A stretch of 64,000 nucleotides of DNA from Verpa conica (lineage: Eukaryota > Ascomycota > Pezizomycetes > Pezizales > Morchellaceae): positions 1,054,001 through 1,118,000 of the forward strand of contig JAUFSD010000013.1 in the NCBI GenBank assembly GCA_033030425.1, read 5' to 3'. This document shows positions 10,937 to 23,005 of the stretch, one piece after another. The number at the start of each line of letters is the position of its first letter. Within the stretch, counting starts at the first letter, position 1. The notes beneath the pieces are model-generated. The model saw nothing but the letters and a program-made list of their open reading frames with translations. It did not search any database and had not been told where the DNA came from. The translations under genes were made by a program, and so were the position numbers.

Positions 10937-13900
10937 TTTGATTGACTCTGGAGATTTTTTCCGATTGTTCGAGAAGCTTACTTCCTGGGAGAAAGATGCA
11001 AAGAGCAAAGTCTTTATCTTTCAGGAGGACTGGATAAGGCTGAGGGATGAGATGATCAGTACCGAGAAGTGAACCTGTCACAGACTCGGATGTACCGACG
11101 GGTTATATAAAAGATGAAGGGCAAAAGCGAAGGTGTGGCACAAACAATAACGAAAGATTAAAAGAAAGTAACCCGGCGCTCTGGGAAAGTACTATACAGA
11201 ATTAGCCAGCAGCGAGCGGGGTGCTGACGAAATTAGAATGGTGGTTGGGAAGAATGGAAAAAAGAAAAACAGCCAGTGAGTTGAGAGTCGAGTCGAATGA
11301 AGAAAGGAAAGGACATGCGGGAGATCCGGAATAGAAAAAGCCCATCGATAGCGCCATGCCCTTGAGGTCACTCGCACATGAACCGCAGGGGTCGAGTGGT
11401 CCAAGCCCAGGAGTGCGATGTGCGACGAGGCGTGCAGAATCAGGACCAGGATCCTAAAACGGAACAGCGTCTGATACTATTGCGGTAAAACGACAAGGGT
11501 TTCAGCGTTAATGCCGGATAGGCGCTCTCGCTTAGCACCACTAACTGAGCCATCGGCATGGGTTCGCATATGTAAATCACTCACCATCTCCCGCATAGCG
11601 GTGCAACACCCTTTCGTTGGTCGGGGTGGTAAATGCGTTACTGCGGGCTGCAGGGTACTCATCGAATCACAGGCTCGTATGGCCTCGCCTCCAATTATCC
11701 GTATATGCCAGGTACGCAGAGCGCTCAATAGGCTCCGCTGATTGGCCTATTTCATGTGGCTGCCTCTATATCTGCACTTTCGAATAGGAACCCAGTACTC
11801 TGAGAAATAAGGAATGTTGGTTCCCATCACCCCGCACCCATCGAGACGCCTATTCGCCGGTGCATGATGAGCTCTACAGAGATCGAGTCCGGCAGACAGA
11901 ACCCGAGATAGGACGATTGGCTCGTCCGCCTTGCTTGTTGGCTTCTGCCCTTGGAGCGACTAGTGGGATGGCCAGATGCGACTACGAGAGCCCAATAAAA
12001 CCGCTCGACTCGCCAACAGTGCAAAGACAACAGGCTTATCCACCAGCAGGCTCTGGCCCTCTGGTAGGTGTGCCACACAACTCGGCGCTACGCACTTCTA
12101 GACCAGGGCCCTCCCGTTATTTCAGTACCTACGCTCAGTGCAACGAGCCACTGGGGGGTGAATAGGGAAAGTATACAATCTACAACAATGTTAGAGGATA
12201 CATAGCGAGCCATTGTCCCTCTGCATCGTGAGACCGACGTTTTGAAATCTGTTTGAGGCGATGGTACAAAGCCGCAGGTGTGTTGATTTTTTCCCTTCCT
12301 GCGATGGTACCTACTCCAACAGGATCTAGAAGGAGAGGGGCGGAGAAACACTGGGCCATCTCCCCGACTACATATCTTGTTGCCCCCAGCAGCTGTCAGG
12401 GGTGCTTACGTGCAGCCGTAGGTTTAAGCACGTGAACTGGGCTCGATGTACGGTATTCACGGGCGCTTACGTGCCTGAGCCGGTACCATGTACATATTTC
12501 TCAGCTGGCCCATGCCCTTCATGATCAAGTAGCTGTGACCTTGTAGCCGCTGGATGAGATTTCCGTGGCCTACAGTCCATCCCCAGCTATGTCATTGTAC
12601 CCGCCCCCATCCCGCTTCCTTATCGCCGTATCAGTGGGGATTCAAATTCTGGGCTTTGCGCCACAAACCACTACAGTGGGGGTTGATTATTTGGTTGGTT
12701 ATGGAGCTATGTGGGATGATTTACTGGCTGCAGTGGAGAGATTTTTTTTTCTTTCTCTCCCTCCATTCCTCCATGCTGGAGAGCAAACATGGGACGACTC
12801 ACTTGGCCGCCCGTCTGGGGTGTTGGAAGTTGGATAACATGGCCAAGCGAAGACAAAATAACGGCAGCCATTGAAGTTAAGTTGTGGTGCATCGGTACCT
12901 ACAGCTAGCTAATTCGCTTGTGAGGGAACGTTTTTAGCACGACAAAGCCCTGGTCGGCTATTTCGGTTTGGTACAAATTTGGTCCATCTTGGCCAACAAG
13001 TCACAGCAAGGCTGCAAGCCACGCGAAGGCTTCCCACATGCGATCAGCCTTTTCTTAGTAGCAACCAATATGAGTTTTTCCAAATACCCAAATGTGGAAG
13101 CATTCACAAGTCTTCCCCTCACGCAGCGAATTCTGCTCTGCCCCTGCAATACTTCTGGTAGCGCTTCAATAGCTCTGTTGGTCTAGGCGTCCAACACCCC
13201 CCCCGACCAGCGACAATATCATGATGGGACTGCCCCGTCTCCCTTCTCCGTCTTTACTTCTGTTAGATCCCCATCGTGCTTCCTTCCCGATAGTGTGCAA
13301 TGCTAGATTGCTTCCACCTGCTACTGCAATCGTAAGAAGAGCCCTGCCACCGTGTGACGTGCTCCCTTCAATTGCTTCCTTCGACGTCGTTCTGAAGCAC
13401 CCGCCGACTCGGACTCCTACATACAAGTGCTCCTGATCCTCGGACCTTCAGTCCCTGGGTACATTTGTATCAGGAACCCAGCATCTGTTCTGCCCTCTGC
13501 AGGCTAAGCAGAATAAGCTTCTTATTCCCAACAGCTGTTACATTCTTCTCTATCCTTCTCTCTCCTTCTCAAACCGCGGCGCCCACTGCCCCCGTACTAA
13601 ACTTCAAAACTGCTTTGTCCCAACCTAGTTGTTGGTTGACTGTGTCAAACCTTCTTCATCGACTGTTAAGGCTGGTCCAAGTCGCTTAACCTGCCCGACG
13701 AGGAAGGTCACCCTGAAAGTACAGCTCCTAGAAGCAAGCCACACGATAACTCCTGTAGGGTTCCCCTTCAAATCCCTTCCCCTTGATCTTCACGCTTTCC
13801 CTTATCCTCTTTTCTACTTCTCCTACTTCCTCGCCTTACCTTTACCTCTGTTTCTATCCTCAACTCACCATCACTTCCACCCTTCCTGCTTCTTCCCGTT

Positions 13901-14107
13901 TTTGGTTCATCAAGAAGGACTTGGGGAATTTCTTTTCGTTGCCTCCTTTATATCTTTAATCACACTCTTTTCGTGGGGCAATCAGTCTCTTGATATCTTT
14001 ATTTTCTTGTCGCTGGCCGACTTTAATTGCGTTGACCTAAGCTAAAACCATAATCCATATTCAGCGCTAGTACCCACTAAAAAAGAGCCAGAAGCCCGCA
14101 TCCGATA
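10937..14107. promoter_or_regulatory. Shared head-to-head upstream region of the membrane protein gene and noxA
   Basis: About 3.2 kb lies between the two divergent starts. It is visibly less AT-rich than the other gene-free blocks and has no convincing gene; its short frames on both strands look like chance. GCTTACGTGC occurs twice (12404-12413 and 12465-12474) with a CACGTG box between them (12429-12434). From about 13760 to 14100 the plus strand is pyrimidine-rich, as is common for fungal promoters and leaders just before a start codon. Binding factors cannot be named from the sequence. Confidence 0.45.
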
Positions 14108-15986
14108 ATGGCAGTCTCTGCAGCGGAATCATGGGTGAAGAGGGAGCTCACAGGGAGGAGACTGTTATTTTGGATCTTTTGGTGGGGTTCGCATTGGGGA
14201 CTTTTTGCCTTTGGATGGTAAGTTAAATAGTGTCTACTTTTGTTAATTCACATCAACTAAAGAATGCTCTGTTTAGGTGGAAACAAGCCGTTGACCCCAG
14301 ATTGGCTGGACTCAACACACTCACATTTTCTGTTTGGTTGTCACGAGGAGCAGGATTAGTACTGGCGTACGATGGAGGGTTGATTCTATTGCCAATGTGC
14401 AGAAATATTCTCAGGGTTATCCGACCGCAGATTAAGTGGCTACCATTGGATGAAAGTCAATGGTTTCATAGACAGACAGCCTACACCATGCTTCTGTTCA
14501 CAATTATCCACACCACAGCCCATTATGTCAAGTGAGTTTATCTTTGGATATTTGTTGGATTGCTCCCTAACCATTTATAGTTTTTTCAATGTTGAAAAGT
14601 CACAAATCCGACCAGTGACTGCCCTCCAGATTCACTACACACAGCCTGGTGGTATTACTGGCCATGTCATGCTCCTATGTATGCTTCTTATGTATACCAC
14701 TGCGCATCACAAGATACGCCAGCAATGCTTTGAGGCCTTTTGGTATACCCATCATCTTGCTTTTATCTTCCTCCTTGGCCTTTACACCCATGCTGTTGGA
14801 TGTTTCGTGCGTGATACCGCAGAACCATATTCACCTTTCGCTGGTGAGATCTTCTGGAAGCATTGTATCGGATACCAGAGTTGGCGATTTACCCTTTGGA
14901 CTTTTGCCTTGTACTTCTTTGAGCGTGTCTGGAGGGAGATCCGTGCCAGAAAACAGACCGCAATCACCAAGGTTGTCAAACATCCGTACGGTACGTTATC
15001 TAAGCCCTTGCTTAATGCCATTAGAAAATACTAATATTCTCTGTCTAGGCGCCATGGAGCTCCAGTTCAAAAAATCCTCGATGAAATACAAGTCTGGCCA
15101 GTACCTATTCCTAAACGTCCCAGCAGTCTCGAAATACCAGTGGCACCCATTTACTATTACGTCATGCCCATCAGACCCGTATATTTCAGTTCATATCAGA
15201 CAAGTTGGTGATTTCACAAAAACCCTCGGAGAACTTCTTGGTGCTGGACCAGAAGCAAAGGGTTTCGAATCATTAGACCCTATGGGACAGTATGAAATTG
15301 CTATGCAGAATGGAGCCCAGATGCCGACTTTGAGAATTGACGGACCATATGGTGCACCTGCTGAGGATGTCTTTGAAAATGAAATCGCTGTTCTCATTGG
15401 CACCGGTATTGGTGTTACTCCATGGGCCTCTATCTTAAAGAGCATCTGGCACAGACGTAACTCGCCTGGTGCTGCCGCTAACATGCGTCTCCGCCGTGTC
15501 GAATTCATCTGGGTTTGCCGTGACATCTCTTCTTTCGAATGGTTTCAGACACTTCTTTCCTCGCTCGAGAGACAAGGAGGAGCTAATTCGACTGAATTCT
15601 TGCGTATCCACACCTACCTAACCCAGAGACTTGATGCCGATACCGCACAGAACATTGTGTTGAACAGTGTTGGGATGGCAGTAGACCCTTTGACCCAGTT
15701 GAGAACCGGAACTCAATATGGTCGACCCGATTTCCCCAAACTTTTCACCACCATGAGGGACGGAATCATGGATCAGTCTTATATCACTGGATTGGAAGGA
15801 ACACTGAGGACAAACGTTGGTGTCTACTTCTGCGGACCCAGTGTAGCGGCAAGAGATATCAGGAAAGCATGTAACGCGGCGTCAACACCTGAGGTTAACT
15901 TTGGCTTCTGGAAGGAACAGTTAGTACTCCCCTCTTATTGACTACTAAACTTACCATTACTAACTTTTTTTCACAATAGTTTCTAA
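14108..15986 (+). CDS. noxA: NADPH oxidase A (NOX catalytic subunit)
   Basis: Five exons (14108-14217, 14277-14531, 14581-14990, 15049-15919, 15980-15986) encode 550 aa, the usual NoxA length. The enzyme passes electrons from cytosolic NADPH through FAD and two hemes to oxygen, making superoxide; in fungi NoxA drives sexual development and hyphal signalling. The N-terminal half is the six-helix ferric-reductase core with heme histidines in WFHRQTAYTMLLFTIIHTTAHY and in TAHHKI/YTHHLAFI. HPFTITS (about residue 291) is the FAD motif, GTGIGVTPWASILK (about 376) the NADPH site and YFCGPS (about 518) the C-terminal nucleotide motif. There is no EF-hand extension, so it is NoxA and not NoxC. The last exon is only 7 nt and is needed to make the conserved end FWKEHF. 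Confidence 0.95.
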
Positions 15987-17244
15987 ACATTTTTATCATT
16001 GATGATTTGGAATCGTACCATTACTCAATAGCGTTCTTTTCAAGTATTTATTTGTGATTTCTGGTCCTACTATTGTAGCGGGCGAGTCTTGTGTTTTTTA
16101 TATGAAGATATCTGTTTGTTGGGTGATACCCGGTGTTGGATTTTGGTATTATATTCTGTTTATTACATCATCCTAAGGACATCATGTCAGGATGCCTATT
16201 TATTTTTTATTTCTAAATGTATGTGTCTGCGCTTTACCTGATATCCGAACTGTCCTTTTCTTGTGTTAGATAGCTATATTACGTGGATATGCTTGGGCGT
16301 CGTGGGTAGTGAATGTACCACGGCATTTTTTGGAAAAATACGTTTTTAGGCCCTGATGAAATAGCTGGCTGTTGAGGCCCTTCTATATACCCCACCAACA
16401 TAAAAAAAATTCACACTACACCTAAACCCTGCAAGCATCTTTGATAGAGTGCGAGTACCATAGCCTCTGGGGTACATGTACTATGATTAATTCATTCATT
16501 CATTCATTACACTACACCTAAAAAATATGCTCACGTGACCGGACTAATTCACGCGTTGCACCATATTTCTAGTTTTCCTCTAGAGCGTATCTATTGGTTA
16601 CGTCTTTCAAACATTCAAAACAGCACCACTTAATTATGTTATTAAGAAAATTCGTTGGGTGAGTATTCGTCCAGAGGTATAGTCTGCTCGACGATCATCG
16701 AGCGATAGAGTGCAGGCTCTTAATTGGGTATCCTACTAAGAGATCGTGGAAAACAATGCGGTGTTTGCCCTCCCGATCGAAGGGTTAGGTTTTTGCTTAC
16801 TGAACCCAATCACAGCGGTTGCCCACGGCGGAAGAAAATGCCAAGGATAGAAGGAGTCTGCCAGCTTGAGAGGCTGCTAGAAAAATTTTGGTTGCCAGGC
16901 CAGCGACGACGCCCAGCCGCGAGTCAGCTTGTTGGCCTGCTGGCTTTCCCCTCCCCTTTCTCTTTTCCTTTACCCTCTTTCTGCCCCTCACCCAAACACG
17001 TCTACATAACACCTGAGCACCACAACGACCCACCGTCAGCTCTCCCTCATCCTCTCTTCTTCACCCATCAAAGGTATTTTTCCAAGCTTTACCAAAATCT
17101 GTCCTCCTCCGCTCCCCTTGCTTTTGTGTTGCTAACACCCTATTCCCTTGCCGAAGAACCCACAAGACTATCATCATACTCGCTAGCGTCATCCCAAGAG
17201 AGACAACCTCTACTTTACCTTTACGCGACTTATAATCTTTCGAA
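15987..17244. promoter_or_regulatory. Intergenic: noxA 3' end, a small tailed insert, then Ran promoter/leader
   Basis: T-rich sequence to about 16300 is the likely noxA 3' untranslated region. A small insert with an (ATTC)n tail and 14-bp flanking repeats lies at 16413-16522 (listed separately). From about 16930 to 17240 the plus strand is strongly C/T-rich and leads into the Ran start, typical of promoters and leaders of highly expressed fungal genes. The open frame at 16724-17419 runs through this leader, the Ran start and part of its intron 1 and is not a gene. Confidence 0.5.
16413..16522 (+). mobile_element. Short insert with (ATTC)n tail between 14-bp direct repeats
   Basis: ACACTACACCTAAA occurs at 16413-16426 and again at 16509-16522, flanking about 82 nt that ends in ATGATTAATTCATT plus further CATT units. 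A simple-repeat 3' tail flanked by target-site-like duplications is the hallmark of a short non-LTR insertion (SINE or truncated LINE). I see no clear polymerase III A and B boxes and no coding capacity. Related 3' ends lie at 22485-22522 (opposite strand) and 54033-54058. Confidence 0.5.
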
Positions 17245-18428
<1,184 letters not shown>

Positions 18429-20237
18429 ACGATAAATTCCCATGAACTCCAAAAGACAATGATCGGATCACGATGCCTCATGCCCCTCGTCCATTTTCCC
18501 CAGCGTCGTCCTCCCATCCGATTACATTTCCTTTTTCTTTCTTTTTCTTCTTTCTGGGACTGCCGGGGATAAATGGGGGAAATGAATTCGGTTGTTTGCT
18601 CTTGTGGTTTCTAAAAGATGAGAAGGAGAGAATATAATCGATAAAATTAAAATTAAAGTCCGCATATTAGGGGGAACCGTTTTTTTTTTTTATTCTTTTC
18701 TTCCGTTGTAGTGGTTTAGTGAAGATATGGGTTTTATTGGGTACGGTTGGGTTTCTTTCTTTAGTTCTGCATAGGAGCTTCATAGGGTCATGAGAAGGCT
18801 TCGTATGCGCGTTCATCTGTTCGAAAGATAGAATGAATGAATGAAATGATCGATATGATAGATTGACTAACCTTTTTGTCCTATAAATTCTAACTAGATA
18901 CCTAGCTCAGTATGTGCGGCGTGGGATTAGACTTGAATATTTCCCTAGTGCTTTGCTGCGAAAGCAAATGACTGCTTTACGCGCTCAGCAGTCGCGCATC
19001 TTTGTACTTACAACGCATCGGTCCGCCTGCAGCACCCGAAAACGGTGGGGGGCCTATTTATGTAGGGATGCATCATGTCGCTGTTCCAAAGCGGCAATAT
19101 GACCCAGAGGATGCCTACAATAGATTGCAGTTGCGATGGCTTGCATTCATGCTGTGAGGGCTTATGGGGTGTGGCTCCGAGGATTCTTCATATAAAATCA
19201 CTCGTTTTATTAATGTGGCTGGTAGATGGGGCTAGCGGTAAACAAAGTCAATATCCCTTGCTCTCACGTGGGTACAAGGGCGAGACTGCTCTTAATATAA
19301 TAGGTTCTGTACCCGGAGCTCCTATTATCATGAAAGTACCTCTCACCGAGGTTTCGATAGTTATAAAAGAAAATAACTAAGTCAGGTAATTTGTCCCAAA
19401 CAAATTACGACGAGGGCGCGTCGGCCACTAGATGGTTAAAGCCACTAATATGTGTAGCATAAAGGCTGATTTAGACTAATAGAATTAAAAGCAACCCCTT
19501 TCTTCCTAGGGGCTTGTGGGAATACCCCTCTACCATATTTGGCCTGCCAGCACTGTAGGTTCTGTTATGCCATTGTAAGTCACTGCAGGGATGTGGGATA
19601 TCTATAATGTAATTGGGTCAGAGCAGGAGGCTGGTTTCTAGAGAAGACACGATATCACGGCTATAAACGGGGTGCATGAGTCATCTCTAGTGAGTCACGT
19701 TAAAAGCACAACGTCAACCCTCGGCTAGTGCCATGCATTAGATCATGGAATATCACTCGTGCGGCTGTATTAAATCAAGGGGTCGGGATTTCGTCATTGT
19801 TATAAGGGAAGGCTAGGTTCATTTCTCTCGATGTCTCCTACAAGAACTTGGAGCCCACATCCCAGTGGAGTTTCAGCTACCTAAGCCTATTTTAAGGGGC
19901 ATCTCGAATACCTCTGTCCCCTATACTACCAACAAATAAACACATACGTATATATGTAACATACGTGCTCTACACATCCCCCCTACAAACTGTAATCGCC
20001 GGGTAATATACATATCTCGGTAGCTAGATCTGTCTTCTGTATAATTTAAGTATGATCTACTCACTCTCTGGCCTTATCTAGTACGGGGCCTAATCTCACA
20101 ATACAGCACCTTATATAAAACTTTGCAAATACCTACGAAGGATACTAAGCTATCGAATTTCGAGGGCGATAACTCCCATTGCTTTTCGATGCAACCCAGC
20201 TCCTTATTATACCCTCATCATTCTCTTACGTAGAAAA
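18429..20237. other. Intergenic region between Ran and the ankyrin gene
   Basis: The first 400 bases are T-rich, a likely Ran 3' untranslated region. A (GAAT)n run occurs near 18833-18848. From about 18900 the sequence is mixed with short meaningless frames (18914-19102, 19075-19380). A perfect 8-bp inverted repeat GTAATTTG/CAAATTAC sits at 19386-19408. The last 300 bases are TA-rich and should contain the ankyrin gene promoter. Nothing else was recognised. Confidence 0.5.
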
Positions 20238-22088
20238 ATGCCAAGTCAAACCTTACTCCATTCAGCAGCCTTACGGGGGCAAGACGCGGCCGTGAAGGCA
20301 TTGCTCAAGAATGGGGCAAATGTTTCTGCGAGGGACGATAATGGCATGCAGCCGCTCCATTGCGCCGCAGGTGCTACCAATGGCGATAAAGTAGTCGTGC
20401 TACTACTCAGTAATGGTGCTGATGTCCAAGGGACTGACAATAGTGGGAACACTCCTCTCCACCTCGCTGCCGAAAGTGGACAGGAAGCGACTATATCGTT
20501 ATTGCTCGATAATAATGCCTACATCGATGGAACCAACAAAAAAGGGAAAATGCCGATTTACTACGCCGCGAGAGCAGGGAGATCGGATATTGTTAGACTG
20601 CTGGCCGACCGAGGTGCTGACATTAACGGTGGGCATAGTATGAGAAAGCTTGGTGTTACACCGCTGTGGAAGGCCGTCTCTGGTGGACATGAAGAAACTG
20701 TAAAAATACTCCTTCAGGGAGAAGCTGATCCGAATATACAGGTTCCAACAAATACCCTGGTAACAAAGTCGATTAGCAGTTCTCCGCTACATGAAGCAGC
20801 CTACAAGGGCCACGATTCAATTCTCAATACGCTTGTTGAGAACGGAGCTGAGGTGAACTTGAGACTTGTGTGTAGTGACCGCAAGACACCACTGTTCTAT
20901 GCTGTAGAAGGCGGTCATGAGAATACTGTTAGGGTGTTGATTAAATTGGGCGCTAAGGTCAATACGCGAGATCACAAGTGTAACACACCACTCCAGTACG
21001 CAGTCGAAGAGGGGCTAGAAGCGATTGTTCTCATATTGCTCGATAACGGCGCCGATACCAACATAGGCAACAACTACGATCTCAAGCCACTTCATCGCGC
21101 CGCAGCAGCAGGAAAGTCAGCTACAGTCATTCTTCTACTCGAGCACGGCGCAAACATCAATGGTGGAATTTCTGGCGCTACACCACTTTTGAGGGCCGTC
21201 TCTGGCGCGCATGAGGAAGTTGTAAAGATCCTTCTAGGGAAAGGAGCAAATCCCAATATACCTGTTCGAGATGGCCTTTCTGCGTTGGATATTGCAGCGT
21301 GTGAAGGTTATGACATAATTATCAACATGCTTGTTGAGAGTGGGACTTGTTTTAATAAGGCAATTAATAATGATCAACTTAAAGCCCCACTCTGGTATGC
21401 CGCAGAAGCCGGGCGTGAGAGTACGGTTGATACATTAATCAAACTAGGCGCGGATGCCACTTGGAAGAATTCAGAGGGTCAAACTGCATATGAGGTCTTG
21501 AAAAAGATAAGGGAGGGGATGGTAGTAGCGGCAGAGGTTTTTGGTAGTAGCAGTGGTGAGGATGACAATGAAGAGGAAGAGGAAGAGGAAGAGGAAGAGG
21601 AAGAGGAAGAGGAAGAGGAAGAGGAAGAGGAAGAGGAAGAGGAAGAGGAAGAGGAAGAGGAAGAGGAAGAGGAAGAGGAAGAGGAAGAGGAAGAGGAGGA
21701 GGAGGAGGAGGAGGAGGAGGAGGAGGAGGAGGAGGAAGATAGGGTTGAAAATAGAGGTGGTGATGTTGGAGAGGATTGTGGTAAAGAGAACACTGAAGGA
21801 GAAGGGGGGGGGGAGGAGGGGGAGGGGGAGGAGAAGACTGTAGAGGAGGAGGGGGAGGGGGAGGAGAAGACTGGGGGGGAGGAGAAGACTGGGGAGGAGG
21901 AGAAGGAAGAGGTGGTGGTGATTATGGTAAAGGCTGAGAAGGGAGGGGAGGTCGGAAATGGGGGGGAGGGGAATGCTATTGATAGTATTGACGATGAAAG
22001 TTTTGTTTTTATTAGTGATAGTTGTGATTGCGGTGATGGCGATGATTCTGAAGTGAACTTATCATGGAGTCAATTTGATTTAATTTAA
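20238..22088 (+). CDS. Ankyrin-repeat protein with a 56-residue polyglutamate tract
   Basis: A single-exon frame of 616 aa. Residues about 1-420 hold roughly a dozen ankyrin repeats with the usual TPLHxAAxxG and LLxxGAD/NVN spacing (for example NTPLHLAAESGQEATISLLLDNNAYI), a scaffold for protein binding. From 21570 to 21737 there are 56 consecutive Glu codons: 21 perfect GAAGAG units, then 13 GAG and one GAA. A long Gly/Glu-rich tail follows, then a short mixed end (VFISDSCDCGDGDD). There is no signal peptide, no N-terminal NACHT/effector domain and no recognisable catalytic part. Stand-alone ankyrin genes of this kind are numerous and variable in fungi; partners cannot be named. The tract length is likely polymorphic, and assembly collapse or expansion is possible. 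Confidence 0.85.
   Translation: MPSQTLLHSAALRGQDAAVKALLKNGANVSARDDNGMQPLHCAAGATNGDKVVVLLLSNGADVQGTDNSGNTPLHLAAESGQEATISLLLDNNAYIDGTNKKGKMPIYYAARAGRSDIVRLLADRGADINGGHSMRKLGVTPLWKAVSGGHEETVKILLQGEADPNIQVPTNTLVTKSISSSPLHEAAYKGHDSILNTLVENGAEVNLRLVCSDRKTPLFYAVEGGHENTVRVLIKLGAKVNTRDHKCNTPLQYAVEEGLEAIVLILLDNGADTNIGNNYDLKPLHRAAAAGKSATVILLLEHGANINGGISGATPLLRAVSGAHEEVVKILLGKGANPNIPVRDGLSALDIAACEGYDIIINMLVESGTCFNKAINNDQLKAPLWYAAEAGRESTVDTLIKLGADATWKNSEGQTAYEVLKKIREGMVVAAEVFGSSSGEDDNEEEEEEEEEEEEEEEEEEEEEEEEEEEEEEEEEEEEEEEEEEEEEEEEEEEEEEEEDRVENRGGDVGEDCGKENTEGEGGGEEGEGEEKTVEEEGEGEEKTGGEEKTGEEEKEEVVVIMVKAEKGGEVGNGGEGNAIDSIDDESFVFISDSCDCGDGDDSEVNLSWSQFDLI
21570..21737 (+). repeat. (GAAGAG)21(GAG)13 coding microsatellite
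   Basis: The 168-bp tract is uninterrupted purine on the plus strand. It encodes Glu in the gene frame, Lys/Arg in the +1 frame and Ser on the opposite strand, so all three frames stay open. The hexamer-to-triplet switch after 21695 points to growth by replication slippage. Confidence 0.95.
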
Positions 22089-23005
22089 ACTTTCCTCATA
22101 GGGACTGTATACATATATTCCATCTGCTAGAGACATTTATGCCAGTTTAAATAAATGATTCTATCCAAGTTTCCAGCTAAAATATAGACATAGAACACCA
22201 TTTTTTTTTAACACAGACTTAGATTAATTTCAAGCGTAAAGCCCTCTACCGCCAGCTTTTTATATAATTTTGTGTGGCAGAGTCAAAAATATAAACTACA
22301 ATTTCATATCATTAAAGCTCAAATAGGAGTAGGAATTTTTCGAGGTAGGTAAGCGGCATACCTACAATCTACTCCCGGCTATAAAAGTAGGTATAGGGGT
22401 GTCATCATAGCTAATATCTTGGCCGGTTATTGAGTAGGATAATACAATCATAGAATATCACTCGTCATCTTCTGGCGGTACCTTGTGCATAAATAAATAA
22501 ATGAATTAATCATAAGTACATCTCGTACGTAAATAATCGTTATGCCGCAGTATATATCATTCTTAGTAAAAGAAAATGCAGGATTTAGTTTAGGTACCAG
22601 GATCTAATATAAGTCACGTGTAGGCTCAAACTGGTATTATACTATAAGTATTTAATTTAGTAATTTAACCAATGTTATATATACAAGTAATTAACAGTAA
22701 TAGTAATATAGACCTAATAAGAATAGGAAAAAAGCAGGAATAGGAATAGGAAACAGTAGAACCCTAGATATCTAAATACCCTAAAGAAAATGCCATAAGA
22801 GTACGAAAATTCGTGATGTAAAGCTATAGCCTCCGAATGTGATAGCTTATGAATAAGAAAATAAAACAAGTTATCGCTGGCTCTACATATTCTCGTTATT
22901 GTCATTATTCATTACCAATGCCGGTTTAAAGGCGGGAGATGGAAAAGAAACAAAAGTCATTATAACAAGGATGAAGAAACGAGAGAAAAAACGAGAAAAA
23001 GAATA
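22089..23005. other. Convergent intergenic spacer, AT-rich
   Basis: This lies between the 3' ends of the ankyrin and arrestin-like genes. It is TA-rich and free of genes. At 22485-22522 the opposite strand reads a (TATT)n tail preceded by ATGATTAATTCATT, closely matching the tail of the insert at 16475-16512. Confidence 0.5.

Noticed and set aside
21479..21843. Poly-Ser (minus) and Lys-Arg (plus, other frame) open frames
   Set aside because: They are other-frame readings of the GAAGAG microsatellite in the ankyrin gene.
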